Shown: positions 12,214 through 24,785 of the stretch, in pieces | Position numbering within the stretch: position 1 is the first letter of the stretch | Layout: every line of letters begins with the position of its first letter | The notes under the pieces: model-generated | What the model was told of the DNA's origin: nothing | Database searches by the model: none | What the model saw: only the letters and a program-made list of their open reading frames with translations | Program-made: the position numbers and the translations under genes | Source of the DNA: Linanthus parryae | Taxonomy: Eukaryota > Streptophyta > Magnoliopsida > Ericales > Polemoniaceae | Length of the DNA stretch: 64,000 nt | Direction: 5' to 3' | Assembly (NCBI GenBank): GCA_023055425.1 | Contig: JALGPY010000008.1 | Coordinates: 20,805,359 to 20,869,358 of the forward strand

Positions 12214-13509
12214 ACTTGTGCTTTATCAATGCTAAGGACTAAAATGATGAACAAACATAATGTTATTCGGCAGCAACAGATACAAAACCTTTCTTAATTT
12301 TAATCATTAGACCTCTCAGAATTGCCGTGAAGGCGTGAACTGAAGAACTGTGGCTGCCGAATAACATATGTTTTTTCAATCAATCCACAATCTACCTTAC
12401 TCCTTCCCATTTGCAACAAAGAGACCAAACCCATATCACAACAACAATGGTCCACAAAATCTTCATCTTCTACTTTAAACCTGACGTTCATCAATCCATT
12501 ACCTGTCAAAATGTTCGTCACTTCAATATCTGTAATAATAAAGGGCAAGATGAAAGAGCACATATGACATTCGCCTACTCACAATAGCACCAAATAAGAC
12601 CTTAGCTTCCTCACAAAATCACAATACAAGCCTCCCTTTCAATAATCTTTCTTATGTGGAAAAATTCGACCCAAGGGGATTGAGACGATAAGCTTAGGTT
12701 ACTTAAAAAAAAGAAACTCTCTTTTCACACCAACTTTTTATAATCTCTTCTCATGATCAATAATATAATATAGGGATAACAGCCTTCCTTAACACTCTCA
12801 TGAGTTTGTCGTGTATCATCTGAATTATTAAGGATGCAATATGCATGGATCATTCCACATCCTAATCATTATCTATTGCAACACTCCAAATACATAATTC
12901 GACTAACAACTTTCGTTGTTTCAGATATATTTTTCGAAGCCCAGTGATTAGCACTTGGTATATATACTTTCTAGAAAGAATATAAAGGAACCAGAAAGAA
13001 AAATACCTACAATTAAAAATATCTTCAAAAGAGGGGTAAAACGAGAGACTTTGCTTAGACTTCTAGGCTCTGGCTACAAGTTACATGGAAATAAACTTGT
13101 TGGTATCTGATGACCTGTTCATCACGAATACCAGTTGAACACAGTTCCTTATATCATTCTTTAAAGTGAGATGTCATTTTTCTATATTCATCTGTCTCAC
13201 TCAAGATTTCTTGCATATGCTAATAATTGCCGACATTTTTCCAATCTACTAGAAGGTGTTGCGCAACTATTTCAAATTGTTCGTTAACTCATGTTGACGA
13301 GTCTCTTGTATCACTTTGAACGGGGAACGCCATGGGTGGATTAGGCAAAGGCTTGAATTAGCCGCTTAAGATAGACACAATATTTATAGAAAATAATAAT
13401 GACTGAATAAACAAATAAGTCTTCATCTACTCACAATAAAGTGAGAAAATAACATAAACCCCCTGGCGTTAGACTTGCTTTTACTCGTAATAATGTGCAC
13501 GGTTCTTGC
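11537..13509. other. unassigned AT-rich region with A-tract and short inverted repeat
   Basis: No gene was seen. A run of about 30 A residues lies at 12,180-12,209. A short block around AAGGACTAAAATGATGAACA occurs at 11,651 and again at 12,232. An inverted repeat is listed separately. Confidence 0.4.
12262..12365. repeat. perfect 13-bp inverted repeat
   Basis: GTTATTCGGCAGC (12,262-12,274) faces its complement GCTGCCGAATAAC (12,353-12,365), with 78 bp between. It may be the ends of a tiny fold-back element, although no target duplication was recognised. Confidence 0.45.
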
Positions 13510-14338
13510 TGTTAGCAAGTTTATTGACCCGAACAAATTGTGTATTATCTAAACAGTACCCGAAAATAATAAAACACGGAACGAACTTATTGGTAGTGAG
13601 ATTTCGTACGCTTGTATAATTTTGGAAGACAGTTTCCTATAGAATACGAGGCTCCTTAAAGCAGATTCGTCCCCCACACTTCGTCCTTGCCATGGAGAAT
13701 TTTGACGTCTACTTCCCAGGATAAAAGCTTCCCTGTGCGGTGTTGAAAGCACGGTACGACACTCGCACACGACGAACTAAGACTACGAAACGAGAGTTTT
13801 TGATGGAAGGTAGTGAGAGAGAGATATTTGTGTGTTTCTGAGATGTATCTCAAATGAGGAGGATGGCAGTCCTTTTATAGTTGAAGAAGTGACTGTTGGG
13901 AACGGTTGTGTCTGTTCACTTTGAACTGATCAGTTGCGACTGTTGGAACAGTTGCAACTGTTAACAGTCCATTTAAATAAATAACATATCAATATTTAGT
14001 GAGTATTTGGCCCAAAAATTTAAAGCCCACTAACTAGCCCAACCCAGCACTACACCACGTCACAACATGTATCCAAGATGACTGTGGTGGTTCGACCTTT
14101 GCCCAAGTTTCTTCCTCATCAATGATGTGATATACTCTCTCTCAGCCCAATGATCAACGACTCATTTTGAGCGCTTAATTTGATCATTCATTACTTCATG
14201 GTTTTTGACGAGTGAGTAACCGAAACAATCACCAATGTACCTAATTTACAACTGCGTGTTCGGTGTCATCAACTCTTAAGCGAGTCGGGTCAAAACCAGA
14301 CTCAAATTAATATCGTCAAAAACCTACTTTTTCCAACA
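13510..14338 (-). mobile_element. copia 3' LTR (minus strand)
   Basis: Read on the minus strand the LTR starts TGTTGGAAAAAG directly after the purine tract CATGTGGGGGA (plus 14,339-14,350) and can be closed at CTAACA (plus 13,510), giving matching TGTTRG ends. It has a TATA box, ACTATAAAAGG, near 13,875-13,885 followed by a CT-rich leader. The inner border is firm. The outer border at 13,510 is inferred from the inverted ends only. No second copy of this LTR lies upstream of gag. Confidence 0.6.
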
Positions 14339-17300
14339 ATCCCCCACATGAATGACAAATTAGCTTTTAATCTTAAAAGTTGTCCAAATGTGGATGAAAT
14401 ATCCTAGGCGGTTGTTAATTGCATAAAGAAAGGTGGCCATAGACTTTGAACCTTCCCCTTAGTGAGATACTACAGGGTATACTGGCTTGACAGTGAGCGA
14501 GACGCCTTGAACTGCTTGCCGCGTTGTATACCTAGTCGGTAGATCGCACACAATTAACAACCTGAACGTAGTCCGTTCTCACGATTGTGTTCATTTCAGC
14601 CTTGAAACACTTTCCTGGTTTCATGAGTAGACTTAGAGGAGTGTAGCCACGTCATCCTCCTAGAACCGGCCCGTTCCTACTCACATAGGTGAGACACACA
14701 ACGAGTATCCTACATACTCTTCTCAAGGAACCTTAAGATGTGGTCTCATTAAAAGCCTTTAGCTTACCATGTCCCATTACTCGGTGTTCGCCCTAGGAAT
14801 GTGTTTGGAAACTTTATTTCCGGGTGAGTGATTTGTTTATTTGCACTGGTAGTCGGGTTGTCCCTTTTGAACCTAGCTCTTTGGATCTCCAGTTACCTAG
14901 GTTGGGTTTGTCGCTACGTGCAACTCTTACGAGATTGGCTTTAATCCCATTCCCCTTGACGAACTTGCAACTAATTCTCTCGATAAACCTTTAGTCAACA
15001 GATACGCTATATTTTCTTTTGACTTTACATAATCGATCGATATTATTCCTCTTGAGAGAAGTTGCCTAATGGTATTATGTCTCCGACGTATATGTCTAGA
15101 CTTACCATTATACATGCTACTTTGTGCTCTACCTATTGCCGATTGGCTGTCGCAATGAATGCAGATAGGAAGCACTGGTTTTGGCCATGTTGGAATATCT
15201 TCGAGGAAAGGACGAAGCCATTCTGCTTCTTCCCCTTCCTTGTCTAACGCTATGAATTCCGCTTCCATAGTAGACCTTGCAATGCACGTCTGCTTTGAAG
15301 ATTTCCAACATATTGCCGCTCCACCGAGAGTGAATACATATCCACTTGTGGACTTGGAGTCTCTTGAGTCAGAGATCCAATTGGCATCGCAATATCCTTC
15401 CAAGACATATGGATAGTTCGAGTATTGTAGACCCATGTTCTTGGTATAACGAAGATACCTCAGCACTCGAATCAAGGCTGTCCAATGATCCTTTCCAGGC
15501 TTACTGGTAAAGCGACTCAATTTCCCCACAGCTTGTGCGGTGTCTGGCCTTGTACCATTCATGATGTACATGAGGCTTCCAATTATTTGCGCATATTCCA
15601 ATTGCCTAACACATTCGCCCCGATTCTTGGCGAGATGTAAACTCACGTCTACTGGTGTGGTAATCGGTTTATTATTCCCTCTGTCAAACTTTTCGATCAC
15701 CTTTTCTATGTAGTGAGTTTGAGAAAGTGCGTAATCATCTGGAGTTTTTGTAATTTTAATCCCTAAAATTACATCAGCCACTCCTAGGTCTTTCATGTCA
15801 AATTTTGTAGACAATAATTTCTTGGTGTCAAGAATTATTGCCTTGCTACTCCCCATAATTAGCATGTCATCGACATACAAGCATATTATGACACATTCCT
15901 TTCCTATTTTCTTATAATATACGCACTTGTCACATTCATTAGTTCGAAAACTATGACTGCTCATGATTTTGTCGAACTTCACGTGCCATTGCTTGGGGGC
16001 CTGTTTAGTCCATAAAGGGACTTCTTTAGCCGACAGTATTTGTTGTAGCTTCCAGGAACTTTAAACCCTTCCGGTTGTTTCATATAGATTTCTTCCTCTA
16101 ATTCTCCGTTCAAGAAAGCCGTTTTAACGTCCATTTGGTGAATTTCAAAATTGAATATTGCAGCAATTGCGATAAGCATTCGAATAGACGTTATTCTGGT
16201 CACAGGAGAATATGTGTCAAAGAAATCTAGTCCTTCTTTCTGCCTCTACAATTTCGCGACAAGTCTTGCCTTGTACTTGTCGATCGTACCATCGGGTTTA
16301 AGCTTTTTCTTAAAAATCCACTTACAACCTAGGGGCTTTGAGCCTTGTGGAATATCTACTAATTCCCAAGTATTATTTTGTAAGATGGATTCGATCTCGC
16401 TATTTATAGCTTCTTTCTAATATGGAGCATCAACACTGGACATGGCCTCTTTATAACTTGTTGGATCATTTTCCGTTAAATGTGTTAGGAAATCAGGTCC
16501 AAAAGTTGTTGCCGTTTTGGCTCGTTTACTCCGCCTTACCTCTTCTTCCTGGTCGTCGCCAATGGAGGTATCATGCGATCGTTTTCCGGACGCTTCTACT
16601 TAAATATATCTTCGAAGAAGGAGGCATTGGCTGATTCAATAATAGTGTTCTCATGAATATCCGGTATTTCTGATTTGTGGACCAGAAATCGATGAGCAGT
16701 ACTATTAGCCACATATCCAATGAAGATGCAATCTACTGTTTTCGGTCCTAACTTGACCTTTTTCGGTAGTGGGGTTGCTACTTTAGCAAGACACCCCCAT
16801 ACCCTCAAATGTTTGTATGAGGTTTTCCGGCCTTTCCACATTTCATATGGGGTCTTGTCCAATTTCATTTTAGGAATTATGTTTAGAATATAGTTGGCGC
16901 TTAATAAAGCTTCCCCCCACATGTTTTGTGGTAGCCCTGAACTTAAAAGTAATGCGTTAAGCATTTCTTTTAATGTTCTATTTTTTCCTTTCCGCAACCC
17001 CATTTTGTTGGGGTGTGTCGGGTGCCGAGGTTTGATGGATGATTCCACTTTGCGAACAAATTTCCGCAAATGGAGAATCATATTCTCCCCCTCGATCGCT
17101 TCAAAGAATCTTAATCCTTTTATTCAATTGATTTTCCACATCGGCCTTGTATTTCTTGAATGCGTCTAACGCTTAATCTCGACTATGCAATAAATAAACA
17201 TGACAGTATTTGGTGCAGTCGTCGATAAACGTTATAAAATACTTCTTTCCACTTCTTGTTTGCACAAATTTCAGATCACATATGTCAGTGTGAATTAATT

Positions 17301-18900
17301 CGAGAGGACTCGTTGATTTCGAACCGATAGGTTGAAATGGCTTACTTGTCAATTTTGCCTCTACGCATATTTCACACTTGTGATCGGAATTAATCACGCT
17401 TTTGGTAAGATGGTCCAATTTCATTAATTTACGAATTGACTCGTAATTAACATGATCTAATCGTGCATGCCATAAACAAGAAGTAGAAGACTCCGACAAA
17501 TAATTAACTTGCGCTTTCTTATTCATAGTCGGAAACACAGTCATTAGATTGAGCTTAAATAGCCCATCTTTGAGATACCCCCTACCTAGATATTCCCCAT
17601 TTTTTTGTCAGAACAAATTTGTCTGACTCAAATACAAGCTTAAACCCTTTCTTGCTAAGTACTGATCCTGAAACTAGGTTCTTCCTAATATCGGGAACAT
17701 AGAGAACATCATTGAGGGTAAGGGTTTTTTCGGAAGTCATTTTCAGCGTTATTTTCCCTTTCCATTTTATGGCGGAAGTTGCTGAATTTCCCATGTACAA
17801 CGGTTCTTCATTTTCAGTCGTCTCGAACGATGAGAACATAGCCTTGTCGGAACATATGTGCCTTGTGGCACCGGTGTCGATCCACCACTCCTTGGGATTG
17901 CCTCCGGCGAGGTTCACTTCCGAGACTACGGCTGCAAAGTCGTTTTCGTCTTCTCCATCCTCGACCATGTTGGCTTCGGGTTTCTTCCCTTTGGAGGTAT
18001 TCTTCTTTTTCCGACAATATTTTATTTTGTGCCTGGTCTTGCCACAATTGTGACATTTACCCGTGAAATTTTTCTTCTCATTCGTAGCCTTCCTCTTCAG
18101 ATTTTTCTTCGGATTTTCCTCTACGACGTTTTCCTTAGACTGATAGCTTGTTGACGGCTTGTCTTCGGCTAGTCGATTGCCTTCTTCAATCCGAAGTCGA
18201 ACGATGAGCTCCTCCATCTTCATTTCTTTACGTTTGTGCTTCAAGTAGCTCTTGTAGGTCTTCCATGCGGGGGCAACTTGTGAATCATCACGCCTACAAG
18301 GAATTCCTCTGGGAGATTCATTTTCTCCGCTATTACATCATGTATTACACACTGAAATTCCTGAATTTGTTGCATGATACCCCTGGAGTCTACCATTCTA
18401 AATTCCATGCAATTCTCGACTACGAACTTTTTGGCACCAGCATCCTCGGTTTTATATTTATTTTCGAGCGAGTGCCAAAGTTCCTTAGCCGTTTTTACAG
18501 CGCAATAGACATTGTACAACTGATTATCTAAACTATTTAAGATATAGTTGCGTGCAAGGAAATCAGAGTGATTCCAAGCCTCCACCGCTGCAACGTTTGT
18601 CTATCGGCATTTTCTGGACATGGAGGAGCATCTTCGTTGAGAAATTTCGCAAGTCTTAAAGTCGTTAGGTAAAGCAGCATCTTTTGCTGCCAACGCTTGA
18701 AATCTTTGCCCGTAAATTTCTCCAGCTTTTCAACAAGATGAGAACCTACCGGTACAATGGGGTTGGCGGTAGCGGAAGTCAAGTTTGACGTTTCACCCGC
18801 CTCTTTTCCGGAATTGTCTCCCATTTCCACAAATAGAAATATTTCTGTTACTATCGACAGAATTGACAATAAAACTGAATATTAAATTGAAGTTGCAGTA
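14339..18900 (-). pseudogene. Ty1/copia gag-pol, frameshifted
   Basis: The minus-strand copia order is complete. Gag starts at ATG 18,824 (MGDNSGKEAGETSN). A CCHC knuckle [14 protein letters not shown] lies near 18,060. The protease is [12 protein letters not shown] (near 17,880). GAG-pre-integrase and the integrase N-terminus are at 17,544-17,173 (LWHARLDHVNYES). The integrase C-terminus is at 17,081-16,596. RT spans 16,590-15,800 with FEIHQMDVKTAFLNGELEEE and [10 protein letters not shown]. RNase H runs to 14,927 ([20 protein letters not shown]). At least five frame breaks separate these pieces, for example at 18,540, 18,240, 17,560, 17,170 and 16,000, so no polyprotein can be made. There is a 3' LTR but no 5' LTR, so the element is 5'-truncated or rearranged. 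14,339-14,926 is its 3' noncoding part. Confidence 0.9.
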
Positions 18901-19138
18901 CTATAAATTTTATGACAAATAGTACTGAAAATGAGAAAGTTGCTGAATTGATAGAAGCAAGTCCAAATGCTAAACAATTCAAACAATTAGTAACTGAAAT
19001 GAAATAAAGAAAATGAAACTGAAAAGAACCAAACAAATGTTTGTTGAACATAAACAGTTACGAATGATGGAAAACAAACAGTTTATTTGTGAGCAAAGAC
19101 AATACAGAATGTGTCTTAAAGGCGGGTAATTGGCTTCT

Positions 19139-19150
19139 ACTCTATAAAAT
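19139..19150 (+). promoter_or_regulatory. possible TATA box of a host gene
   Basis: CTCTATAAAATAG lies about 345 bp upstream of the signal-peptide exon at 19,485, and a CT-rich 5'-leader-like stretch starts near 19,285. Position and composition suit a plant core promoter. It is not proven. Confidence 0.35.
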
Positions 19151-19484
19151 AGAACGATTGACTTTATTTCAACCGTTAGATTGAATCAACCCCAGCCTTA
19201 GATCTCACCTACTTTCACAAAGAAATTATGTTTGAAAAAAAAAAAAACACACGATCATCATCACAAACCCACGAACTAAAAAAAACTGTCCACCTTCTTC
19301 CCTCTCTCTCACTTCAGGGAGAAGCCCAGACGAGAAGGGAAGAGGCAACCTTTACTCATCGTCGCCGCCGTATTGAACGCTTCATACCAGAGCAGAGAGA
19401 GGGATTTGCGGAAGATGACACGTTCAAGATCTGTGCGAATTCGCTGGTTTAGTTCGCAAGTTTGGTTTCTCTCCGGTTGTGTAA

Positions 19485-19565
19485 ATGGCATTGATGTACA
19501 AAGCTTGGTTGTTCCTAATCAGTACCGTCGTTATAATTTGGGTTACCTCTGCTAAAGTCACTCAG
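19485..19565 (+). CDS. putative first exon with signal peptide or membrane anchor
   Basis: The ATG at 19,485 opens 27 codons, beginning MALMYKAWLFLISTVV and ending SAKVTQ, then a donor (CAG, GTTAGT) at 19,566 in phase 0. A short positive/polar start followed by a strongly hydrophobic core and a small-residue SAK end looks like a secretory signal peptide or signal anchor. The leader upstream is CT- and purine-rich, as in plant 5' UTRs. I cannot find the next exon: the following sequence holds a solo LTR (19,629-20,137) and no clear coding exon to 21.5 kb. The gene may be truncated or have a long intron. The family is not recognised. Confidence 0.4.
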
Positions 19566-19628
19566 GTTAGTGTTCTTTGTCCGATTTGATTTTACGGTTT
19601 AATTGTTTAAGAGGCTTTAAAGGTGTTT

Positions 19629-20137
19629 TGTCAGGAACTTCTTGTTCCTGACCTGAATCGGAGGATTCTCCGGCGAACAAAGAGAGAGAAGAAGAATTGC
19701 AGAGAGAAATCTGAAAGAAATTGGAATTAACATTCATGACCTAATTCAACAATACAAACCCCCTTTTAAGCACAAGGGTGCTAAATAAAAATAAAAGAAA
19801 CAGTCGGGCAATAGTACAATAAAAGAAAAGGAGTAACGACCTTTCCCACGTCACCCTGGCCGATGACACGCATGGACCAATCACTGCCCTTCCTTCTGCC
19901 AGCTGGACGCCAACTCAGCCGCCACCTACCCGCCATAAGTGGAACGACAGCGTTCCACTTATGTTTTAAACTTCCAACGGTAAAACCAAATGAACGGCCA
20001 CGATCCTCCCGGTCCTGAGATCCAACGGCTACTGCTATCCTAATTTTGTGTCATCAGTTTTCATCTCCTTTCACTTTAGTCCTAATTATAGGTAATTACT
20101 TTACAACCTCTTTCACTTTAGTCCTTCCCTCCTGACA
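19629..20137 (-). mobile_element. solo LTR
   Basis: The 509-bp segment has matching ends TGTCAGGA and TCCTGACA and LTR-like content. Near one end an imperfect fold-back (TCAGGAAC, TTCTT, GTTCCTGA) is followed by CCGGCGAACAAAGAGAGAG. Near the other end a TTTCACTTTAGTCC block occurs twice (about 20,067 and 20,111). There is no internal domain, and no partner LTR in the window. The flanks (19,624-19,628 and 20,138-20,142) do not give a clear 5-bp duplication, so recombination between copies or imprecise ends are possible. The orientation is inferred from the CT-rich leader direction. Confidence 0.5.
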
Positions 20138-21584
20138 CTCTGTAACTTTCTTGAAAGTCGGAGCTGTACCGATTCAAAAATTGGAAGTGTTGGGTTGCTT
20201 AGTCGAAGTTTGTAATACCTCCCAGATCCGTAGAAGTCTGTTAGTGGTACTTCGTCTCTTGGTTTTTGCTCCTTCAAGGCCGAGATTGAACTTTTCTGTC
20301 CATTCTCTGTTTCTTGATCTGCAATTTCTTGTTGTTGGGTTTGTAAGTGATGTGAATAATTTTACCTGCCTAGCTTCGAATCTGGGTTCGAAATTAATGG
20401 GTGCTCAATAATTTGCAACGTTACTCCAGTTTTGGGTCCTGGATTTTGTAGAACAACTCTGGTACTGATTGTTTTTAGAATGGATTTTTGTTTGCCCCTC
20501 AAATAGGCAATGATAAATTTGATATATTTGTGAGAAATTGTTACTTCCTGGCGGGACACTTATTTTTGCAGCCATGGTAGGTGCAATTTTCTATTGCCTA
20601 TTTTCAGTTAAATCTGAGCCTCTTCATAAATACTTCTTTCGTAGTATAAAGTTATATCTTTGTTTGCGGGATTGGTGGTGTAAATTTTGATATTCCAGGT
20701 GTTAGTGGTGGGATTCGGTGGTAGTGGAGGCGGTGGTCAAGATTACTAAGGATCCGGGTGTTAAGAACACCAAGAATTCGAAGAACATGAACACAATGAA
20801 CTCAAAAGAAAATAAGTGCAAATGGTCAAAAATGTTAAAAAGTGGCATCTTGGTCGGAATATGACAAAAGGATGCTATGTGTCCTCACTTTTTTCCGTTA
20901 CAGGGGTGATAAAGTGCATTATCCGAAACACAGGGGTGTCAGGTGACACTTCGCCTAAACATAAGGATGCAAAGTGGATTTTACCCTAAAAAAGAGTGTA
21001 TATTTATAAGGAAACCCTGAAAGCAATTGACTGTACTGAAAGCTCGAAGTATGAAAACTAGACTTGGCGGTGTTAGCTAGCCCAAAATAGCCACAAGATA
21101 GATGTGGCTAGTTAATGCCTATCTCCCCAACTTGGTGTTCTTAGCTGAAACAAAGAACAAAAATTCTTGTACCAGAAAAACAATGTAAAACACTCAACTA
21201 TGAGTGTAAGAAACCACAGGTTGTATCATCAAAGCCCAAATATTTTACAACTGCAAACTGAAGTTTCAGAATAGTTCACTTGCATGCAACTCCAGCAAAT
21301 TTCAGAAAACATCGATGGGTAGACATAATAATATGTAACAACTGTAGCATTATTAGCTCTGCATCGGCTGGAAGTCTTTTGACGGTCGCTTTGGCACACT
21401 CACTGCTAGAAACTTGAACCTGGTTACTACGATCTTCAGATTGAAACCACGTCCCAACAACAATAACAGGAAGGCGGCATCTCATTTAGCATGAAGCCAA
21501 ACTCAGCATCTACATGACTCCAGAAACCATCACAATCGACTGATAGGACAAGTTTCAGACTCAAATCACAGGGTTATTCCTCAA
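20138..21584. other. unassigned intergenic sequence
   Basis: No gene, RNA or repeat ends were recognised. The stretch near 20,820-21,000 has the loose repeats of 'gggtg...' seen in many plant intergenic repeats. 21,276-21,485 has a short open frame without a domain. Confidence 0.35.
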
Positions 21585-24129
21585 CTAGATTATTATAAGT
21601 TCTACGCTACGAGGAATGCTTTTTCCAAGTTCTCTGGCACATTCTTTAGCGCGGATCTCATCTCTGTCGGGCTTCTTATACTTCAATTGTGATCCATTGG
21701 GTCTTACACCATCAAAAGCAATCTTTTCAGGTATGACAGAATCAAAAGTGATCTTTTCAAGCGCAACAGCATTCTCAATAATATACATGGCAAGTTCAAC
21801 TTCGCCTGGTTGGCCACGAAAGCCAATGAATTCCACTACTTTAATGTTATGGGGGCAAGCTTCAACTTTAGAAGGGTATCTTGTTGAATACCATGTAGTA
21901 TCAAACCAAACCTGCGATTATGAGAAAATAGTCATTATCTCATAGCACTAGATCCAGTGCAGTTATTACGCATACAAAACTAACATCTAGGTAGGGGAAT
22001 CAAACAAGTTCCGCAAAGGAAACAATAAAGAAAATTGGTATCTTTCTTCATATATACAGGTTTCCAACGCCTACATGAAATTCAAATGGATGCTAGCTCA
22101 GTTGTAGAGCATTTGAAGACCCTGCATGAGGTCCTGGGTTCGAACCCGTAATGATGTAATTCTAAAAAAAATGCCTACATGAAATCTTTTGAGACATATT
22201 TTAATTAATGTGTCGCGTTCATTTATTATTAAGGGTAAATTACAGATAACTAACCTATGATTTGGACTAAGTGACATGTGGTTTGGGCTCGATTACGTTA
22301 GCTGACCTGTGGTTTGAAATATTTCACTTATACGACCTGTGGTTTAGTCCGTGTTTCACAAAAGTTTTCCGTCCAAATTTCCGTTAAATAAATGGTTAAT
22401 TATGTTTTGCCCCCAATGTTTACCGTGTGTTGAAAAATAATTGGAATAAGATGCAGCTGAAGATGAGTAGGAAGCTGAAGATCAAGACAAGATGAGGTTG
22501 AAGATGAACACCCACAACCACCACCGCCACTAGATTAATTCCTGCAAAATAATTTGTAATCCAAAATACCCTTATTATTATAGAAGTTACAACCCACTCC
22601 TCCCACATTTTTTTTTATTTATATTTTTCAATTTTTTGTCAAATATTTACATTATTATCTATTATTTCTCTTGAATTATATTTTCCATGCATCGCGTAGG
22701 CTCAAGTACTAGGAAAAAAATATTAAAATATGGATATAAATAAAGGAAATTACCGCATAGCAAGTGGAGGTACTATTAATAGGTCATTCACTGGGATCAT
22801 AAACAGAACTAAAACCTTGATTGAAAAATAACATTCAGCCTCGCTCAGACAGGAGACTGGCTAAACAATTTAAGAGAGAACATACACTCATTTTTTACCC
22901 ATGCTATGTCAGCTTTTAAACATGCACATATCTCATATTCAATTAGCATGTTTCTCCACAAGAATTCAAAAACTGAAATATGAACTACAAATATTTTTTG
23001 GTATATTCATATATAGTTAAACATGCCACTGTTTATTACCTGTAATGATAACTTATACAACGAGGGGCATGCCTTTATTATGGAGGTGTAGTCCAGAAGC
23101 TTTCTAAAACCATAATTCATAATTATCAGTGTCAGATGCTTCAGTTTTGGAAGTACAGGAAATTCCATCGGTTTCTTCTGCACTCAAAAGCAATGTCACA
23201 ACAAATCGTTAATAAGAAAATGGAAACAAGGAGAAGAATTCAGGAAACCTGGTTCTTCAACTGACCTCAACTGCAAATGCCATCAAAGTTAGCTTTTCCA
23301 ATTGTAAAAGATAGCTAGATAGCTCTGGAAGATGTGAAAGTACGTAAATACTCAGAGCACCAGTAATAGACAATTCAAGTAGATTGGGGACGTCTTTGAG
23401 CGGCATCGGTATCCTTGGTCCAGTATATTTAAATGACACCATATTGGGTGCAGAAACATTGAGGCATTTAATATTGTGGCAAAGATGCAAATCCAACCTC
23501 TTTAGCTTAAGCGGGCCATCGACATTCAAACTTAGAAGAGTCTCTGAGCGAGTCACAAACACACTTTCAAGATTCAAACAGTTGCATAAGAAGAGCTGTA
23601 GCAGTTCACCAGTTATATTAACATCAACCAAATGGAGAGAAGTCAGTGAACTGCACCTTGAAATTTCCAGGTACTGAGGAAAACTATAATGTTTTCTATG
23701 AATAGATCCTAACTGACCACTTAAGTCCAGTTTCAGCATTTGGACTCTCTTTCTTAGAGCAAAACTAACCCATTTGTCAATATCGGAGCCTGAACTCTCA
23801 TCCAAACTAAAAACAACAACAAAGTGATCTATAGTTTCACCTTGATGATGTCTTATAGCCTGATTCACACAGCTTACATAAATAGGTTGTTCCTTCTCAA
23901 GACACTTGAGTTTCTGTTCCACATCATCCATTACTTCTGAAGCATCAAAAACAAGAGTAGAAATTGCCGTCCAGACGTATCTCCATTTTCTTGAAAGAAT
24001 ACTTGTCCTCCCCGCTTCTTTCGTCTTCAACTGAGACAATATATCAACAACAATTTCACGAGGGAGTTCACTAATCCGATCCTTTGACAATATATCCCAA
24101 GGGGGTGGCCCGATGCTTTCTCGTGGGGC
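21585..24129 (-). CDS. F-box/LRR protein with FBD domain, 5' exon missing
   Basis: Three minus-strand exons join in phase 0: 24,129-23,266 (288 codons), 23,177-23,040 (46) and 21,911-21,585 (108 plus stop). Borders are AAG at the upstream acceptor, GAG/GTCAGT, GTGCAG/AAG, CAG/GTAATA and TCGCAG/GTT. The product starts APRESIGPPPWDILSKDRIS. An F-box follows (ISELPREIVVDILSQLKTKE and WRYVWTAISTLVF, about residues 18-55). Then come leucine-rich repeats (CSSLTSLHLVDVNITGELL, LKLKRLDLHLCHNIKCL) and an FBD end (VVEFIGFRGQPGEVELAMYI, ENAVALEKITFD). Such proteins are predicted substrate receptors of SCF ubiquitin ligases. The total of about 442 aa is normal for the family. No ATG precedes the F-box in this frame, so a small upstream exon is needed. 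An exon encoding MAKRARIAK at 36,654-36,628 on the same strand and in phase 0 would fit, but it lies 12.5 kb away across many transposons. Confidence 0.85.
22082..22172 (+). mobile_element. tRNA-derived SINE or tRNA retropseudogene
   Basis: This is a 91-bp unit. It has an A-box-like TAGCTCAGTTGTAGAGC (from 22,093) and a B-box-like GGTTCGAACCC (from 22,137), then an A-rich tail TCTAAAAAAA. It is flanked by a perfect 13-bp direct repeat GCCTACATGAAAT at 22,069-22,081 and 22,173-22,185. Structure and target duplication show LINE-type retroposition. It sits in the long intron of the F-box gene. It lacks a full cloverleaf 3' acceptor, so it is not a working tRNA gene. Confidence 0.8.
22230..22395. 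repeat. short ACCTGTGGTTT direct repeats
   Basis: GACCTGTGGTTT occurs at 22,304 and 22,334, with the variant GACATGTGGTTT at 22,273 and a weaker one near 22,251, spaced about 30 bp apart. This lies inside the F-box gene intron. It is probably part of a dispersed intergenic repeat. Confidence 0.5.
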
Positions 24130-24785
24130 CTTATGTTGAAAATAAACAAGAGAATTTATTAGTAAAATATACTACTAATATAGGATAGAGCAAAGACTTT
24201 TTCAGTGTACAGAAAAGAACAAAGACTTCAAATAGAACTTGCAAAACGTTATTATTACGGTTTTCTTGTTTTCAGGTTTCATGTTGTTTATACTCCCTTC
24301 GTCCTAATAAGGGTGTGGAACTCTGGATTGTCTTTTTACAGTTTGGAAGAACCTTCTGACTCAATAAAAAATAAAAAAAAATCCTTATTTGAAAATTTTA
24401 TTAGAAAGTGAAAAGGTATGGAGAGGAGCAAAGTGAAGATGTATGTAACGTCTTTGGTGCAACGCACTTATTTTAAGACTGCGAAAGAGAAAAGGAAAGT
24501 ACTTAAATTGGGGCGGCGAGATTAGTTTACATTAGGATTTATACATATTCTCAAACAGACAAAAATAAAAAGAATTGTTATTCGAAGAAGAAAAATCACG
24601 TACTATAACGCAACGAAATTTCTGGTATTGGATAGACTACCAGTCTACCAGACTGAATTTTTCAAAACTCCACATAATGAGACTTCTAGAACAATAAATG
24701 CTCATAATCAAAGTTAAGGGCAAACTTCCCACGAACAACTGAAAGATATGGTATATCGGTTATTCAACCGAATTAAATAGTAGAC
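24130..24785. other. unassigned sequence upstream of the F-box exon
   Basis: There is no first exon for the F-box gene here. A Stowaway-type end ACTCCCTTCGTCC occurs near 24,292, without a clear partner. Confidence 0.35.

Noticed and set aside
22090..22152. Functional tRNA gene
   Set aside because: A- and B-box motifs are present, but the acceptor stem does not pair, the tail is A-rich and a 13-bp target duplication flanks it, so it is a retroposed copy.
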